Of a stretch of DNA of 7,266 nucleotides, positions 1 to 6,936 are shown piece by piece. The notes beneath the pieces are model-generated. The model saw only the letters and a list, made by a program, of their open reading frames with translations, was not told the DNA's origin and made no database searches. A program made the translations under genes and the position numbers. Every line of letters begins with the position of its first letter. Position 1 is the first letter of the stretch. This DNA comes from a bacterium (GTDB lineage Bacteria > Verrucomicrobiota > Verrucomicrobiia > Limisphaerales > UBA11358), in assembly GCA_021781185.1 (NCBI GenBank), contig JAJXXI010000395.1, positions 1-7,266 of the forward strand. Direction: 5' to 3'.

Positions 1-702
1 CTGGCACTCGGCTACAAAAGCGGCGATGTCTCCACGAACACCATCGGCATCGCGGCTTTTGCCTTTGCCTTCATGGCGGTCGGCTCCACCTACGCCATTC
101 TCAATAACGACCAGCTCCTCCGCCGGGCGGTGCCGTGGTTCAACAAGCTGGAATTGCACGATCTCGACCAGACGGCGGTCATGGATGCAAACCTCGAGAA
201 ATCCAAGCGCATCTACCTGCTGGGCTTCTCGTGGACGGCCAGTTCCCTGATCGAGGAGATTCAACGTGAACAGCCGGCGCTGCTGGAGGAAATCACCGTG
301 CTGGATTTCAATCCGCTCGTCCACGCGCGGCTGAACCTGCGGGGCATCCGGGCTGTTTATGGCGACATCACCCAGCGCGATGTCCTCCTGCACGCCGGCG
401 TGGCCGAGGCGGAAATCATCATCTGCTCGCTGCCTAACACCGTGCTCCGGGGGGCGAGCAATCTGAAAATGCTCCGGCAGATCCGCGAACTGAACGCGGC
501 CGCGCAAATCATTGTCCACGCCGAGCTGTTGTCCGACATTCCCGTGCTGTATCAGGCCGGTGCGAGCTTTGTCCACGCCCCGCGCCTGCTCGAAGCCGCC
601 GAACTGCTGAACACCATCGAAGCCGCCGAGAACAAACTGCTCGAGGAAAAATGCGCCACCCAGGTGAAACAATTGGAAGGCCGCGACGAAGTCATCCCGT
701 AA
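1..702 (+). CDS. Cation:proton antiporter (CPA/KefB-like), C-terminal fragment with RCK/TrkA-N domain
   Basis: This is the 3' part of a gene entering from the left edge; frame 1 is open from base 1 and gives 233 residues. Visible residues 14-34 (NTIGIAAFAFAFMAVGSTYAI) form a hydrophobic segment, probably the last membrane helix of a sodium- or potassium/proton antiporter. A linker follows, then a cytoplasmic Rossmann-type RCK_N/TrkA-N domain at about residues 69-205. Seen in it are a first strand and turn RIYLLGFSWTASSL, the acidic end of strand two in VLDFNP (D102), YGDITQRDVLLHAGVAEAEIIICSLPN, and LYQAGASFVHAPRLLEAAELL. The classical GxGxxG loop is replaced by GFSWTA, so nucleotide binding may be altered. 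I recall similar 'LGFfReASSLL' loops in other antiporters of this type. No RCK_C domain follows; the protein ends in a short charged, possibly helical tail. The family moves monovalent cations against protons across the inner membrane; the exact ion cannot be told here. The stop lies 7 bp before the next gene, suggesting co-transcription. Confidence 0.85.
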   Translation: MALGYKSGDVSTNTIGIAAFAFAFMAVGSTYAILNNDQLLRRAVPWFNKLELHDLDQTAVMDANLEKSKRIYLLGFSWTASSLIEEIQREQPALLEEITVLDFNPLVHARLNLRGIRAVYGDITQRDVLLHAGVAEAEIIICSLPNTVLRGASNLKMLRQIRELNAAAQIIVHAELLSDIPVLYQAGASFVHAPRLLEAAELLNTIEAAENKLLEEKCATQVKQLEGRDEVIP

Positions 703-709
703 CAATTTA

Positions 710-1486
710 ATGAAAACCATAGCCCTGAAATCCGCCCTCACCGCCGCCATCCAGGCGGCCCGCGCCGCCGGCAAAATCATGCATGCCAACTGGCACAAAC
801 CCAAACGCGTGAACTCCGCCGAGGCCCACGACATCAAGCTCGAACTCGACGTGCGCTGCCAGGCGCTCATCGAGAAAATTCTCGCCAAGGCATTCCCGCA
901 GATTCCCGTGCTGGGCGAGGAGGGCAGCACCGGCGATGTGACCGCCGAATACCGCTGGGTGATTGACCCGATTGACGGCACGGTGAATTATTTCTTCGGC
1001 ATGCCGCACGCGGCGGTTTCCATTGCGCTCCAGCACCGGGAGAAATCCGTGGTCGGCGTGATCTATGACCCGTTCACCGATGAAATCTGGACCACCATCA
1101 AAGGCGAGCCCACGCGGCTGAACGGAAAAATTGTCCGCGTCAGCCAACGCGCCAGGATCGAGGAGTCCATCATCGCGATGGGCTTTTCCAAGAGCCAGGA
1201 CAATTTAAACAAAAGCCTGCCGCACATGATCCGCCTGTCGCGCCGCGCCAAAAAAATGCGCATCATGGGCTCCGCCGCGCTGGAACTGGTTTACGTCGCC
1301 AGCGGCCGGCTGGATGCCTACGTCGAGCGCACCATCAATCTGTGGGATGTGGCCGCCGGACAACTGCTCCTCGAAAATGCCGGCGGGGAATTCTATTCCC
1401 GGCCCGCGCCCGGCGGCAAACTGCGGATGTGCGCCGACAACGGCTTGCTGCGGAAAAAGCTTCAGCTCGGCAGTTTGCTGAAATAG
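710..1486 (+). CDS. Inositol monophosphatase family protein (SuhB-like Mg2+-dependent phosphatase)
   Basis: This 258-residue cytoplasmic protein has the usual length of the inositol monophosphatase family, which hydrolyses phosphate monoesters such as myo-inositol 1-phosphate using two or three Mg2+ ions. The metal-site motifs are complete: LGEEG (E70, E71), WVIDPIDGTVNY (D86, D89, T91) and LWDVAAGQLLLENAGG (D213). The conserved RIMGSAALELVYVASGRLDAYVE segment is at 184-206. The N-terminal motif reads DIKLELD (41-47) instead of the common D-[LIV]-V-T-x-x-D, so the usual threonine is leucine; the aspartate remains. The ATG at 710 begins 7 bp after the antiporter stop and no earlier start is plausible; there is no clear Shine-Dalgarno sequence (AACAATTTA precedes it). 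Related enzymes act on fructose-1,6-bisphosphate, histidinol phosphate or 3'-phosphoadenosine 5'-phosphate, so the substrate is not settled. Family assignment is firm; the symbol suhB would be a guess. Confidence 0.93.
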   Translation: MKTIALKSALTAAIQAARAAGKIMHANWHKPKRVNSAEAHDIKLELDVRCQALIEKILAKAFPQIPVLGEEGSTGDVTAEYRWVIDPIDGTVNYFFGMPHAAVSIALQHREKSVVGVIYDPFTDEIWTTIKGEPTRLNGKIVRVSQRARIEESIIAMGFSKSQDNLNKSLPHMIRLSRRAKKMRIMGSAALELVYVASGRLDAYVERTINLWDVAAGQLLLENAGGEFYSRPAPGGKLRMCADNGLLRKKLQLGSLLK

Positions 1487-1512
1487 GATTGCGCTTCATT
1501 TTTCCTAACTCA

Positions 1513-3222
1513 ATGTTCAACCACATGCAGGCTCGTGTCGTTTTATACCGCGTTCTGACGGCGTTTTTCCTGGTCTCACAAGCCTGGGCCGCGCCGGCGA
1601 TTGATCCGCTCGGCAATGTGAGCATCCCCGCCGGCAAATCGCTCATCATTCCTGTGACGGCCATATCGCCCACCGGCCGTCCGCTGACCTTCACGGCCAC
1701 GAGCAGCACCAACCGCATCATCGTTCAGGTGCATACGAACAACCTGTTCTGGAAAATGTCCGTGGTGCAGGCCGCGCCAGCCAATGCGCCGGGCGCATTT
1801 CCAACACCCTTTCGCGGCAGCCTGGAAACCGTCACCAACGTCGGTGACATGACCTTCATGCTGTTCCGCGACCTCGCGCCGCACACGGTGGATGTCATCC
1901 AGGGCCTGACCGCCGGCGGGCTCTACAACAGCAACACGGTTTTTCACCGGGTCATCGCCGGCTTCATGATTCAGGGCGGCGATCCGCTGACCAACGGCAG
2001 CGGCGGACCGGTGTTTCGTTACAACGATGAATGGAATCCACAGGCAGTCTTCACTGGAAATGGACAACTGGCGCTGGCCAATTCGGGAAAGGACACGGAC
2101 GGCTCGCAATTCTTTGTCACCGTCGCCCCCTTCCGCTCCGGAGATTTTGGCTACACAATTTTCGGCCAGCTCCTGCGCGGGTTCAACGTGCTGTCCAACA
2201 TCAACAACACCGCCACCGACGCCAACAGCCGGCCGCTTGCCGACGTGATCATCACCCGGGCTTCGCTTGTGCCCGACACCTCTGACACCGTGCTGACGCT
2301 CATCGGCACCAATCTTGCCAATGTCACGGGAACCATCCGCGTGATCGCAGACAACGGGGCGGGTGGGCGGACGACGAATTCGTTTACGGCCACAACCGTT
2401 ACTGATGCAAACAGCGAACCGTCGTTTCTCTATCCAAACACCGTTACAAATCTGGTTGCGCCGGCCAACAAATCATTAACCAACATTGTCTTTGGCTACC
2501 GTTTTCCCGAAGTCACAAACAACTGGTATGTGCAATATGCCGATCAAAATTCATCACTCAGCGCCACCAATTCGTTTGACAGCATCATTACAAATCAACT
2601 GCAGATTGTCGTTGAGCCAAATACGAATTATATCGGTCCAGTAAGTTTGATCTTCTACGTCAGCTCCAGCTCGTCCTTTGCCAGTTACGACCGGCAAGAA
2701 TACACTTTTTCCTTTGGCGACACGCCCATTTCCGCGCAGGCCGCCAATTTCACCGCGTTTGCCCTCACGTCCTTCACCAATCAGTTGCTGGCCAGCTTCA
2801 CCAATGGCGTGCCAAATAGCGATCCGACCAACTTCACTGCGTTCATCAACTGGGGCGACAACTCGACGAACAACGGCCTCATTCTGACCAACGCCAATGG
2901 AGGGAAAAACGTGTATGGCTCGCACACTTATACAAACGCTGGTGATTACCCCGTTTACGTCACTGTCCAGAGCCACCTTGGTGCGGCGACCACGGTCGTG
3001 GCCACCTCCAGCGTGCCTCCGACGATCAGCCTTGCGTCCGCCGGCACCAACCACATCATCATCTGGCCGGCTTGGGCGACGGCCTATCAATTGCAATCCG
3101 CCACAAACCTCAACAGCGCAAGCTGGAACAACGTCAGCAATTTTTCCGCCCTGAATGGTTACAACAGCGTCGTCACAAACGTCGCCACCAACGGCATCCT
3201 GGTTTACCGGTTGAAGAAGTGA
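1513..3222 (+). CDS. Exported multidomain cyclophilin-type peptidyl-prolyl cis-trans isomerase with Ig/PKD-like modules
   Basis: The 569-residue product begins with a signal peptide (MQARVVLYRVLTAFFLVSQAWA, probable cleavage near A26/A27). An Ig/cadherin-like module follows at about 28-85. A cyclophilin domain at about 108-252 has FHRVIAGFMIQGGD (R146, F151, Q154), SGKDTDGSQFFVTVAP (F201) and DFGYTIFGQL. The catalytic arginine, Phe and Gln are kept; the site that is Trp in human CypA is not Trp, and Tyr replaces His as in periplasmic PpiA. Residues 255-405 look like further beta-sandwich modules rich in Asn, Thr and Ser. A PKD-like domain lies at about 440-487 (INWGDN, HTYTNAGDYPVYVTV). The C-terminal 65 residues (IIIWPAWATAYQLQSATNL, SASWNNV, VYRLKK) resemble a terminal domain common in secreted Verrucomicrobia proteins. 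It probably folds proteins outside the inner membrane or at the cell surface. The frame is open back to 1342, but that would overlap the phosphatase gene and bury the signal peptide; ATG 1513 or ATG 1525 fits better. It starts 26 bp after the previous gene. Confidence 0.88.
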   Translation: MFNHMQARVVLYRVLTAFFLVSQAWAAPAIDPLGNVSIPAGKSLIIPVTAISPTGRPLTFTATSSTNRIIVQVHTNNLFWKMSVVQAAPANAPGAFPTPFRGSLETVTNVGDMTFMLFRDLAPHTVDVIQGLTAGGLYNSNTVFHRVIAGFMIQGGDPLTNGSGGPVFRYNDEWNPQAVFTGNGQLALANSGKDTDGSQFFVTVAPFRSGDFGYTIFGQLLRGFNVLSNINNTATDANSRPLADVIITRASLVPDTSDTVLTLIGTNLANVTGTIRVIADNGAGGRTTNSFTATTVTDANSEPSFLYPNTVTNLVAPANKSLTNIVFGYRFPEVTNNWYVQYADQNSSLSATNSFDSIITNQLQIVVEPNTNYIGPVSLIFYVSSSSSFASYDRQEYTFSFGDTPISAQAANFTAFALTSFTNQLLASFTNGVPNSDPTNFTAFINWGDNSTNNGLILTNANGGKNVYGSHTYTNAGDYPVYVTVQSHLGAATTVVATSSVPPTISLASAGTNHIIIWPAWATAYQLQSATNLNSASWNNVSNFSALNGYNSVVTNVATNGILVYRLKK

Positions 3223-3300
3223 CCCAACACGGCCAGCTTGATTGATTTGAACCACTGGGCAACCCGGCAACGAAGCGGCCCAACCGGCTGTGTTCCTTCG
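3223..3300. other. Convergent 3' junction; weak bidirectional stem, no convincing terminator
   Basis: This is the 78 bp between the cyclophilin stop and the rdgB stop, transcribed from both sides. AACACGGCC (3226-3234) can pair with GGCTGTGTT (3286-3294), nine pairs including one G-U, but the loop is 51 nt. A smaller nested stem is TGGGC (3256-3260) with GCCCA (3278-3282). Neither is followed by a T-tract on either strand. It may reduce read-through in both directions, but this is only a candidate. Confidence 0.2.
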
Positions 3301-3984
3301 TTACTTTGTGGTGAGAAACGCCTTCAATTTTCCCAGCGCCTTGGCCCGGTGACTGATTTGATTCTTCACGTCCTCGCCCAGTTCGGCGAACGACTCAGTA
3401 AAGCCGTCCGGCACAAACAGCGGATCGTAGCCGAACCCGCCCTGCCCGCTCGCCGAAAACTGAATCCGCCCCTCGCAAGCGCCGTCGAAAAGCTGCGGCT
3501 CGAATTCATCCGCAAAACAGACCGGCGAGGCGCTCTCGATTTTTTCCGGCACCACCGGCACCAGCGCGATCACGCAACGAAACCGCGCCGTGCGCTTCTC
3601 CAGCGGTTCATCTCCAAGCAGGCGCAACAGCTTGGCGTTGTTGTCCGCGTCTTTTGAATTTTCACTTTTATCCAAGGCGGCAAACCGCGCGGAATGCACG
3701 CCGGGCGCGCCGTTCAATGCGTCCACCTCCAGCCCGGAGTCGTCCGCGAGAACAAAGAAATTTTCGCATTCCGCATTCCGCATTCCGCATTGGTCATTTG
3801 CAATCCACTTGGCCAGTTCCACGGCTTTCTTCGCGGCATTGCCCGCGAAGGTGTCAGCATCCTCCACCACAACGGGCGCAGCGGAAAAATCGTTCAGCGT
3901 GAGACAATCAAAATCCGCGCCCAGGATGGCCTGGATTTCCCCGACTTTATGCGCGTTGCGCGTGGCGATCAGCAAGGTCATCAT
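3301..3984 (-). CDS. rdgB: RdgB/HAM1 family XTP/dITP pyrophosphatase (nucleotide-pool sanitiser)
   Basis: This 227-residue protein belongs to the Ham1/RdgB family, which hydrolyses dITP, XTP and ITP to the monophosphate plus pyrophosphate and so keeps deaminated purines out of DNA and RNA. Visible motifs are the N-terminal nucleotide-binding LLIATRNAHKVGEIQAIL (4-21), TFAGNAAKKA (45-54), the metal/catalytic LADDSGLEVDALNGAPGVHSARF (79-101), QGGFGYDPLFVPDG (181-194) and SFAELGEDVKNQISHRAKAL (198-217). It is about 30 residues longer than E. coli RdgB. About 13 of these lie at residues 62-78, between the NA..KA helix and LADDSG, and residues 65-74 there are encoded by a heptamer repeat. A second, smaller expansion lies near 147-165. 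ATG 3984 and the next codon ATG 3981 are both possible starts; no Shine-Dalgarno sequence is clear. It lies 99 bp downstream of the GH35 gene on the same strand, with a hairpin between them, so separate expression is likely. Confidence 0.95.
   Translation of the reverse strand: MMTLLIATRNAHKVGEIQAILGADFDCLTLNDFSAAPVVVEDADTFAGNAAKKAVELAKWIANDQCGMRNAECENFFVLADDSGLEVDALNGAPGVHSARFAALDKSENSKDADNNAKLLRLLGDEPLEKRTARFRCVIALVPVVPEKIESASPVCFADEFEPQLFDGACEGRIQFSASGQGGFGYDPLFVPDGFTESFAELGEDVKNQISHRAKALGKLKAFLTTK
3765..3791. repeat. Tandem heptamer repeat, 3 full copies plus 6 bases, inside rdgB
   Basis: On the + strand the unit is CGCATTC, repeated three times exactly and followed by CGCATT (27 bp). 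On the coding (-) strand it encodes about residues 65-74 of RdgB (Q-C-G-M-R-N-A-E-C-E). Three heptamers make 21 bp, so the present copy number keeps the reading frame; gain or loss of one unit would shift it. The next bases (GGTCATTTGC, + strand) are not part of the tandem. From memory, GCATTCC-type heptamer arrays are scattered in genomes of this group, often between genes. Confidence 0.9.
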
Positions 3985-4083
3985 GCGCGAACTTTAGCAA
4001 CCGGAACGCGCATTGGCCAGCGGCCTGACGGCTGTAATTCAACCCAAGCGGACTGAGGCAACGCAGTCGGGCTTGAACCAACG
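3985..4083 (-). promoter_or_regulatory. Spacer between GH35 and rdgB genes, probable site of the rdgB promoter
   Basis: The 99 bp upstream of rdgB hold a hairpin near the GH35 end and about 50 bp that could carry an rdgB promoter. I see no good -35/-10 pair. A CTAAAG hexamer on the minus strand just before the start codon is too weak to call. The assignment rests on position and the intervening hairpin only. Confidence 0.25.
4045..4075 (-). terminator. Intergenic hairpin after the GH35 beta-galactosidase gene
   Basis: Just downstream of the GH35 stop on the minus strand, CAAGC-CC-GACTG can fold back on CAGTC-C-GCTTG across an 8-nt loop (CGTTGCCT). This gives ten base pairs with a small internal bulge, and flanking TTCAA/TTGAA bases offer alternative outer pairing. 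No run of U follows (next bases GGTTGAATTAC), so it is not a textbook intrinsic terminator. It could be a transcript-end stabiliser, an attenuator before rdgB, or chance. Confidence 0.35.
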
Positions 4084-6765
4084 TCAGCGCTTTTCCGCAA
4101 AATTGAAATACGGTTCCACCGCGGCCGCGTGAATGGCCGTGGCCTTGCCAGTGGGACGCAGATTCAACGTCAGATTGTTGGTCCGGCCTTCGCCGAAGTT
4201 CAGCCAGCATTCCGGGAGGAAGAAATCGTGTTGCGGACCGACATCCCAGTAGCGGCCCAACCCATGGCCGTTGAGATAAAGAAAGCCGTTGCCGGAGGCC
4301 TCCAAATGCAGCCGCCACGGAACCCACACGCCGGGTTTGGTCGGTGGCAATTGGAAATCCATCCGATACCAGTTCAGCATTGAATCCTTGGCGGACACGG
4401 CGGAATCATCACCGATGGCAATCGTCTTCCAAGACTTTGTTTTGAAATCCGACTGCCACCATTGTCCCTCGAAGCCTGCGGGACGACCGAACGCGTCCAA
4501 GGCCAGGGGCGCAACGTGTTCGATGCTGGGCGCGCCCAGACCGCCGGGCCCGTCATGGTTACGGACGACCACGGCGATGATGTTTGTGCCGGGATGCAGT
4601 TGTTGGGTCACATTGAACGAATACGCTTGTGACCAATTAGCCGTTTCTCCGACATTTTCACCGTTCACATAGATCGAGCCGTCGTCGTCAATTCGGCCAA
4701 TCTCCAAACTCCATTGGCCGGATGCCAGATCCGCTTTGGAAATTTGCATCTGCGCGCGAAACACTGCGGTTTGACCGGCGGTCAACTGACTGGCATCGCG
4801 GGGACTGGCGTCCACGGCCGGCCAGTCAGCGGCATTGAAGTCGGGGCGGATTTCGGGATGATCTCCGGAACTATGGTCCACCAGATGCATCCGCCAGCCG
4901 GCAATGAGTTGTCCGTCACCGGACGGGTCAGAAACGAATTGCGCCCGGAAAATGCCGCTGGGATTTGCCAGGTCCGGGCCGATGTTGGCATGGCCGTGAT
5001 TCTCATAAAGAAACAATTCGCGGCTGGAACCCGCCGGCAGGGCGAAAATGGAGCTGCCGGCCGGACCGCCAACGCGCGCCGCAGGTTTTCCATTGATCGT
5101 CGCCAGCACCGTGTCGCTTGCAGGATACACAATCATCAGGTTCGTAGCCGTGCGGCTGGATATTTTGCCCCGATAGAAAACGAAGTCATTGTCGTAAATG
5201 CCGAGCTGCGCGAGACTCCGGCCCATTTTAAATTTTCCCCAATGCATCGGACCGGGATCGCTTTGGGTGCGTGCGGAGGTAATCTTCACGGCTGCCGGCA
5301 ACTCTGCCGGACGCTCAATCGCGGGTGCCGGTTTGGGCAGCCATTCGCCCTGTGCCGCATCGCTCACGCCAGGCGCGAGATAAAGCACTTTCGAGCCGAA
5401 CGGCTCAAGCTGGTAGTTAAATGAGATTTCTGACGGCCCGGCTTCCGTTTTTTCTTTAACGTGCGCTGTGCCTTCGCGCGGGGCGGTGTGCTGCGAAGTC
5501 CGCACAAAATAATAGCGCCCGCCGTCCGGTGTCCGGCGTTCCACAACGGTCACGTCCGGCTGCGTCCCGGTCACGTCGCAATCAACCGCTTCGGAACGGG
5601 CCAGCGCCGCGCCGTGTTCCTGCAAAAAGTGGCCCAGCGCCCAGACCCGCTGATACCGGTCGCCGATGCCGCCCCATTCGCGGATCGGCGCATTGTAATC
5701 GTAGCTGGTTGTGAGATCGCGCGCGGCCCAGCCTCCAGGGTTCGTGCCGCCGAAGAGCATGTAGTAGTTCAAAATTGTGTCACCGTTTTGAATGGCGAAC
5801 AGCGTGAGATTGTTGATCTGCGAAGCCGTGACGCCGCTCTGATCTTCGCTCAACATGCCGCCGACCTGCGAGAACCAGCCACCCTGCAATTCGGTGGTGG
5901 CCAGCGGCGCGTCCGGTTGCTGCCGGCGAAGCTTCTCAATCTCCGGTTGAATGCTGTTCACGTCCCAGCGCGGATAAAAATTGCACGCATCAAAAATTTG
6001 GCGCAGCACCGGGTCGGAAGAACCGCGCACCGGATGCGTCCAGCAGGTGAACAGCGGCACGTCAATGCCATCGGCCTGCGCGTCTTCCGCGAGCGCCTTG
6101 ACCTGGTTGATCATCACGTCGTCGGGAAGGTTCGCGAAATCATATTCATTTTCCACCTGGAAGAGGATCACACCCGGCGCGCCCGGCGGTTTGCGGGTGA
6201 TCTGATGTTTCGCAACCACCGCGCAAACGGCGTCATACCAATGTTTGCACCAGGCGAGGTAAACCGGGTCGTCGGTGCGCAGCCAGCCTTCGTTGCGCAA
6301 AGGCTCGGCGGGCCTTTTGGTCAACAACCAGCGCGGATAGCCGCCGGTGTCCCACTCGGCGCAGATATACGGGCCGGGCCGGATGATGACATAAAGGCCG
6401 AATTTCTCCGCCATCGTCAAAAAGTCATCCAAGTCGGTCAGGTTGACCTTGGAGAAATCATTGGTGCCGGCGGGCATCTGCGGTTCGCTCCAGTTCCACG
6501 GGACATACGTTTCCACCGTGTTGAATCCCGCTTCCTTGATTTTCTGGAAACGATCGCGCCACAGTTCCTTCGGGCAGCGGAAATAGTGAAACGAGCCGCT
6601 GTAAATGAACGTGTCCTTGCCGTCAATCGTCAGACACTGGCGGTCGTAATGAATCCGGTCGGGGTGCGAAAACACCCGGGCCGGCAGGTCGGCAGTGGTT
6701 CCAGTCAGCGTGGTCAGAACAAAAAGTGCGGCACCAAAGATGCCGGATAATGGCGTGCATTTCAT
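4084..6765 (-). CDS. Exported glycoside hydrolase family 35 beta-galactosidase
   Basis: This 893-residue protein has an N-terminal signal peptide (hydrophobic at about 8-25, likely cleaved after TGTTA). The GH35 TIM barrel covers about 40-385. Signature segments are YSGSFHYFRCPKELWRDRFQ (55-74), NTVETYVPWNWSEP (82-95), IIRPGPYICAEWDTGGYPRWL (127-147), ILFQVENEY (200-208), ATTELQGGWFSQ (289-300) and the LFGGTNPGGWAARDLTTSYDYNAPI stretch starting at 337. By analogy with clan GH-A the acid/base is E207 (Asn before it) and the nucleophile E292; both are present. The C-terminal half holds beta-rich, probably jelly-roll, galactose-binding modules: about 520-610, 640-745 (GSIYVNGENVG) and 765-885 (GFLYLNGHGLGRYWDVGPQ, a typical GH35 ending). 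It should release terminal beta-galactose from oligo- or polysaccharides in the periplasm or outside the cell. It is divergent from the NPCBM gene, 176 bp away, and probably functionally linked to it. The ATG at 6765 is supported by the signal peptide; no clear Shine-Dalgarno sequence precedes it. Confidence 0.95.
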   Translation of the reverse strand: MKCTPLSGIFGAALFVLTTLTGTTADLPARVFSHPDRIHYDRQCLTIDGKDTFIYSGSFHYFRCPKELWRDRFQKIKEAGFNTVETYVPWNWSEPQMPAGTNDFSKVNLTDLDDFLTMAEKFGLYVIIRPGPYICAEWDTGGYPRWLLTKRPAEPLRNEGWLRTDDPVYLAWCKHWYDAVCAVVAKHQITRKPPGAPGVILFQVENEYDFANLPDDVMINQVKALAEDAQADGIDVPLFTCWTHPVRGSSDPVLRQIFDACNFYPRWDVNSIQPEIEKLRRQQPDAPLATTELQGGWFSQVGGMLSEDQSGVTASQINNLTLFAIQNGDTILNYYMLFGGTNPGGWAARDLTTSYDYNAPIREWGGIGDRYQRVWALGHFLQEHGAALARSEAVDCDVTGTQPDVTVVERRTPDGGRYYFVRTSQHTAPREGTAHVKEKTEAGPSEISFNYQLEPFGSKVLYLAPGVSDAAQGEWLPKPAPAIERPAELPAAVKITSARTQSDPGPMHWGKFKMGRSLAQLGIYDNDFVFYRGKISSRTATNLMIVYPASDTVLATINGKPAARVGGPAGSSIFALPAGSSRELFLYENHGHANIGPDLANPSGIFRAQFVSDPSGDGQLIAGWRMHLVDHSSGDHPEIRPDFNAADWPAVDASPRDASQLTAGQTAVFRAQMQISKADLASGQWSLEIGRIDDDGSIYVNGENVGETANWSQAYSFNVTQQLHPGTNIIAVVVRNHDGPGGLGAPSIEHVAPLALDAFGRPAGFEGQWWQSDFKTKSWKTIAIGDDSAVSAKDSMLNWYRMDFQLPPTKPGVWVPWRLHLEASGNGFLYLNGHGLGRYWDVGPQHDFFLPECWLNFGEGRTNNLTLNLRPTGKATAIHAAAVEPYFNFAEKR

Positions 6766-6804
6766 CTTATGTTGTCGCGGAAGTAGAAATCTTCCCAGCC
6801 GGAA

Positions 6805-6833
6805 AGTCTAGCGATTCTGCAAATCAATGTCTT
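6805..6833 (-). promoter_or_regulatory. Candidate sigma70-like promoter for the GH35 gene
   Basis: Reading the minus strand, AAGACA (6833-6828, 4 of 6 to TTGACA) is followed after 17 bp by TAGACT (6810-6805, 4 of 6 to TATAAT). The start codon is about 40 bp downstream. The GCAGAATC motif fills most of the spacer, so a protein bound there would block polymerase. Hexamer matches are weak and chance agreement is possible. Confidence 0.3.
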
Positions 6834-6894
6834 CGCGCGATGGAGTGTTGCGCGTGCCGCTGGAGTCGGCATTCACCAAGATGGATGAGGTCGC

Positions 6895-6923
6895 TTGACC
6901 GGCGAGCTTGACGCATAAAAAAT
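6895..6923 (+). promoter_or_regulatory. Candidate promoter for the NPCBM gene
   Basis: TTGACC (6895-6900, 5 of 6 to consensus) is followed after 17 bp by AAAAAT (6918-6923, 4 of 6), giving a short leader of about 12 nt. A second option is TTGACG (6908-6913), 16 bp, CAGAAT (6930-6935), which would start transcription at or next to the ATG and give a leaderless message. Sequence alone does not decide between them. Confidence 0.3.
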
Positions 6924-6936
6924 CATTGGCAGAATC

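Noticed and set aside
707..1147. 146-codon minus-strand frame antisense to the phosphatase gene
   Set aside because: It covers the catalytic motifs of a clear IMPase family gene and encodes no known family; a codon-bias shadow.
1342..1512. Upstream extension of the cyclophilin reading frame from an ATG at 1342
   Set aside because: It would overlap 145 bases of the phosphatase gene and add an Arg-rich stretch before a clean signal peptide; ATG 1513 or 1525 is better.
2554..3270. 238-codon open frame on the minus strand across the cyclophilin C-terminal region
   Set aside because: The plus-strand frame here encodes recognisable PKD and C-terminal domains continuous with the cyclophilin; the antisense product has no motif and is a shadow.
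3765..3791. Possible CRISPR or direct-repeat array
   Set aside because: The units are only 7 bp, adjacent with no spacers, and lie within a coding sequence.
3590..4056. Plus-strand frames over rdgB containing RIPHSAF-type peptides
   Set aside because: These peptides are translations of the GCATTCC heptamer in non-coding frames; the real gene is rdgB on the opposite strand.
5461..6750. Long open frame of 429 codons on the + strand, antisense to the GH35 gene
   Set aside because: It lies wholly over the convincing GH35 coding frame, has no recognisable domain, is rich in Arg/Ala/Val, and is what third-position GC bias produces on the opposite strand.
6840..6911. Small plus-strand frame from an internal ATG in the divergent region, ending in a TGA at 6909-6911
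   Set aside because: It is very short, Arg/Cys-rich, lacks a ribosome binding site and domain, and sits in the promoter region of the NPCBM gene.
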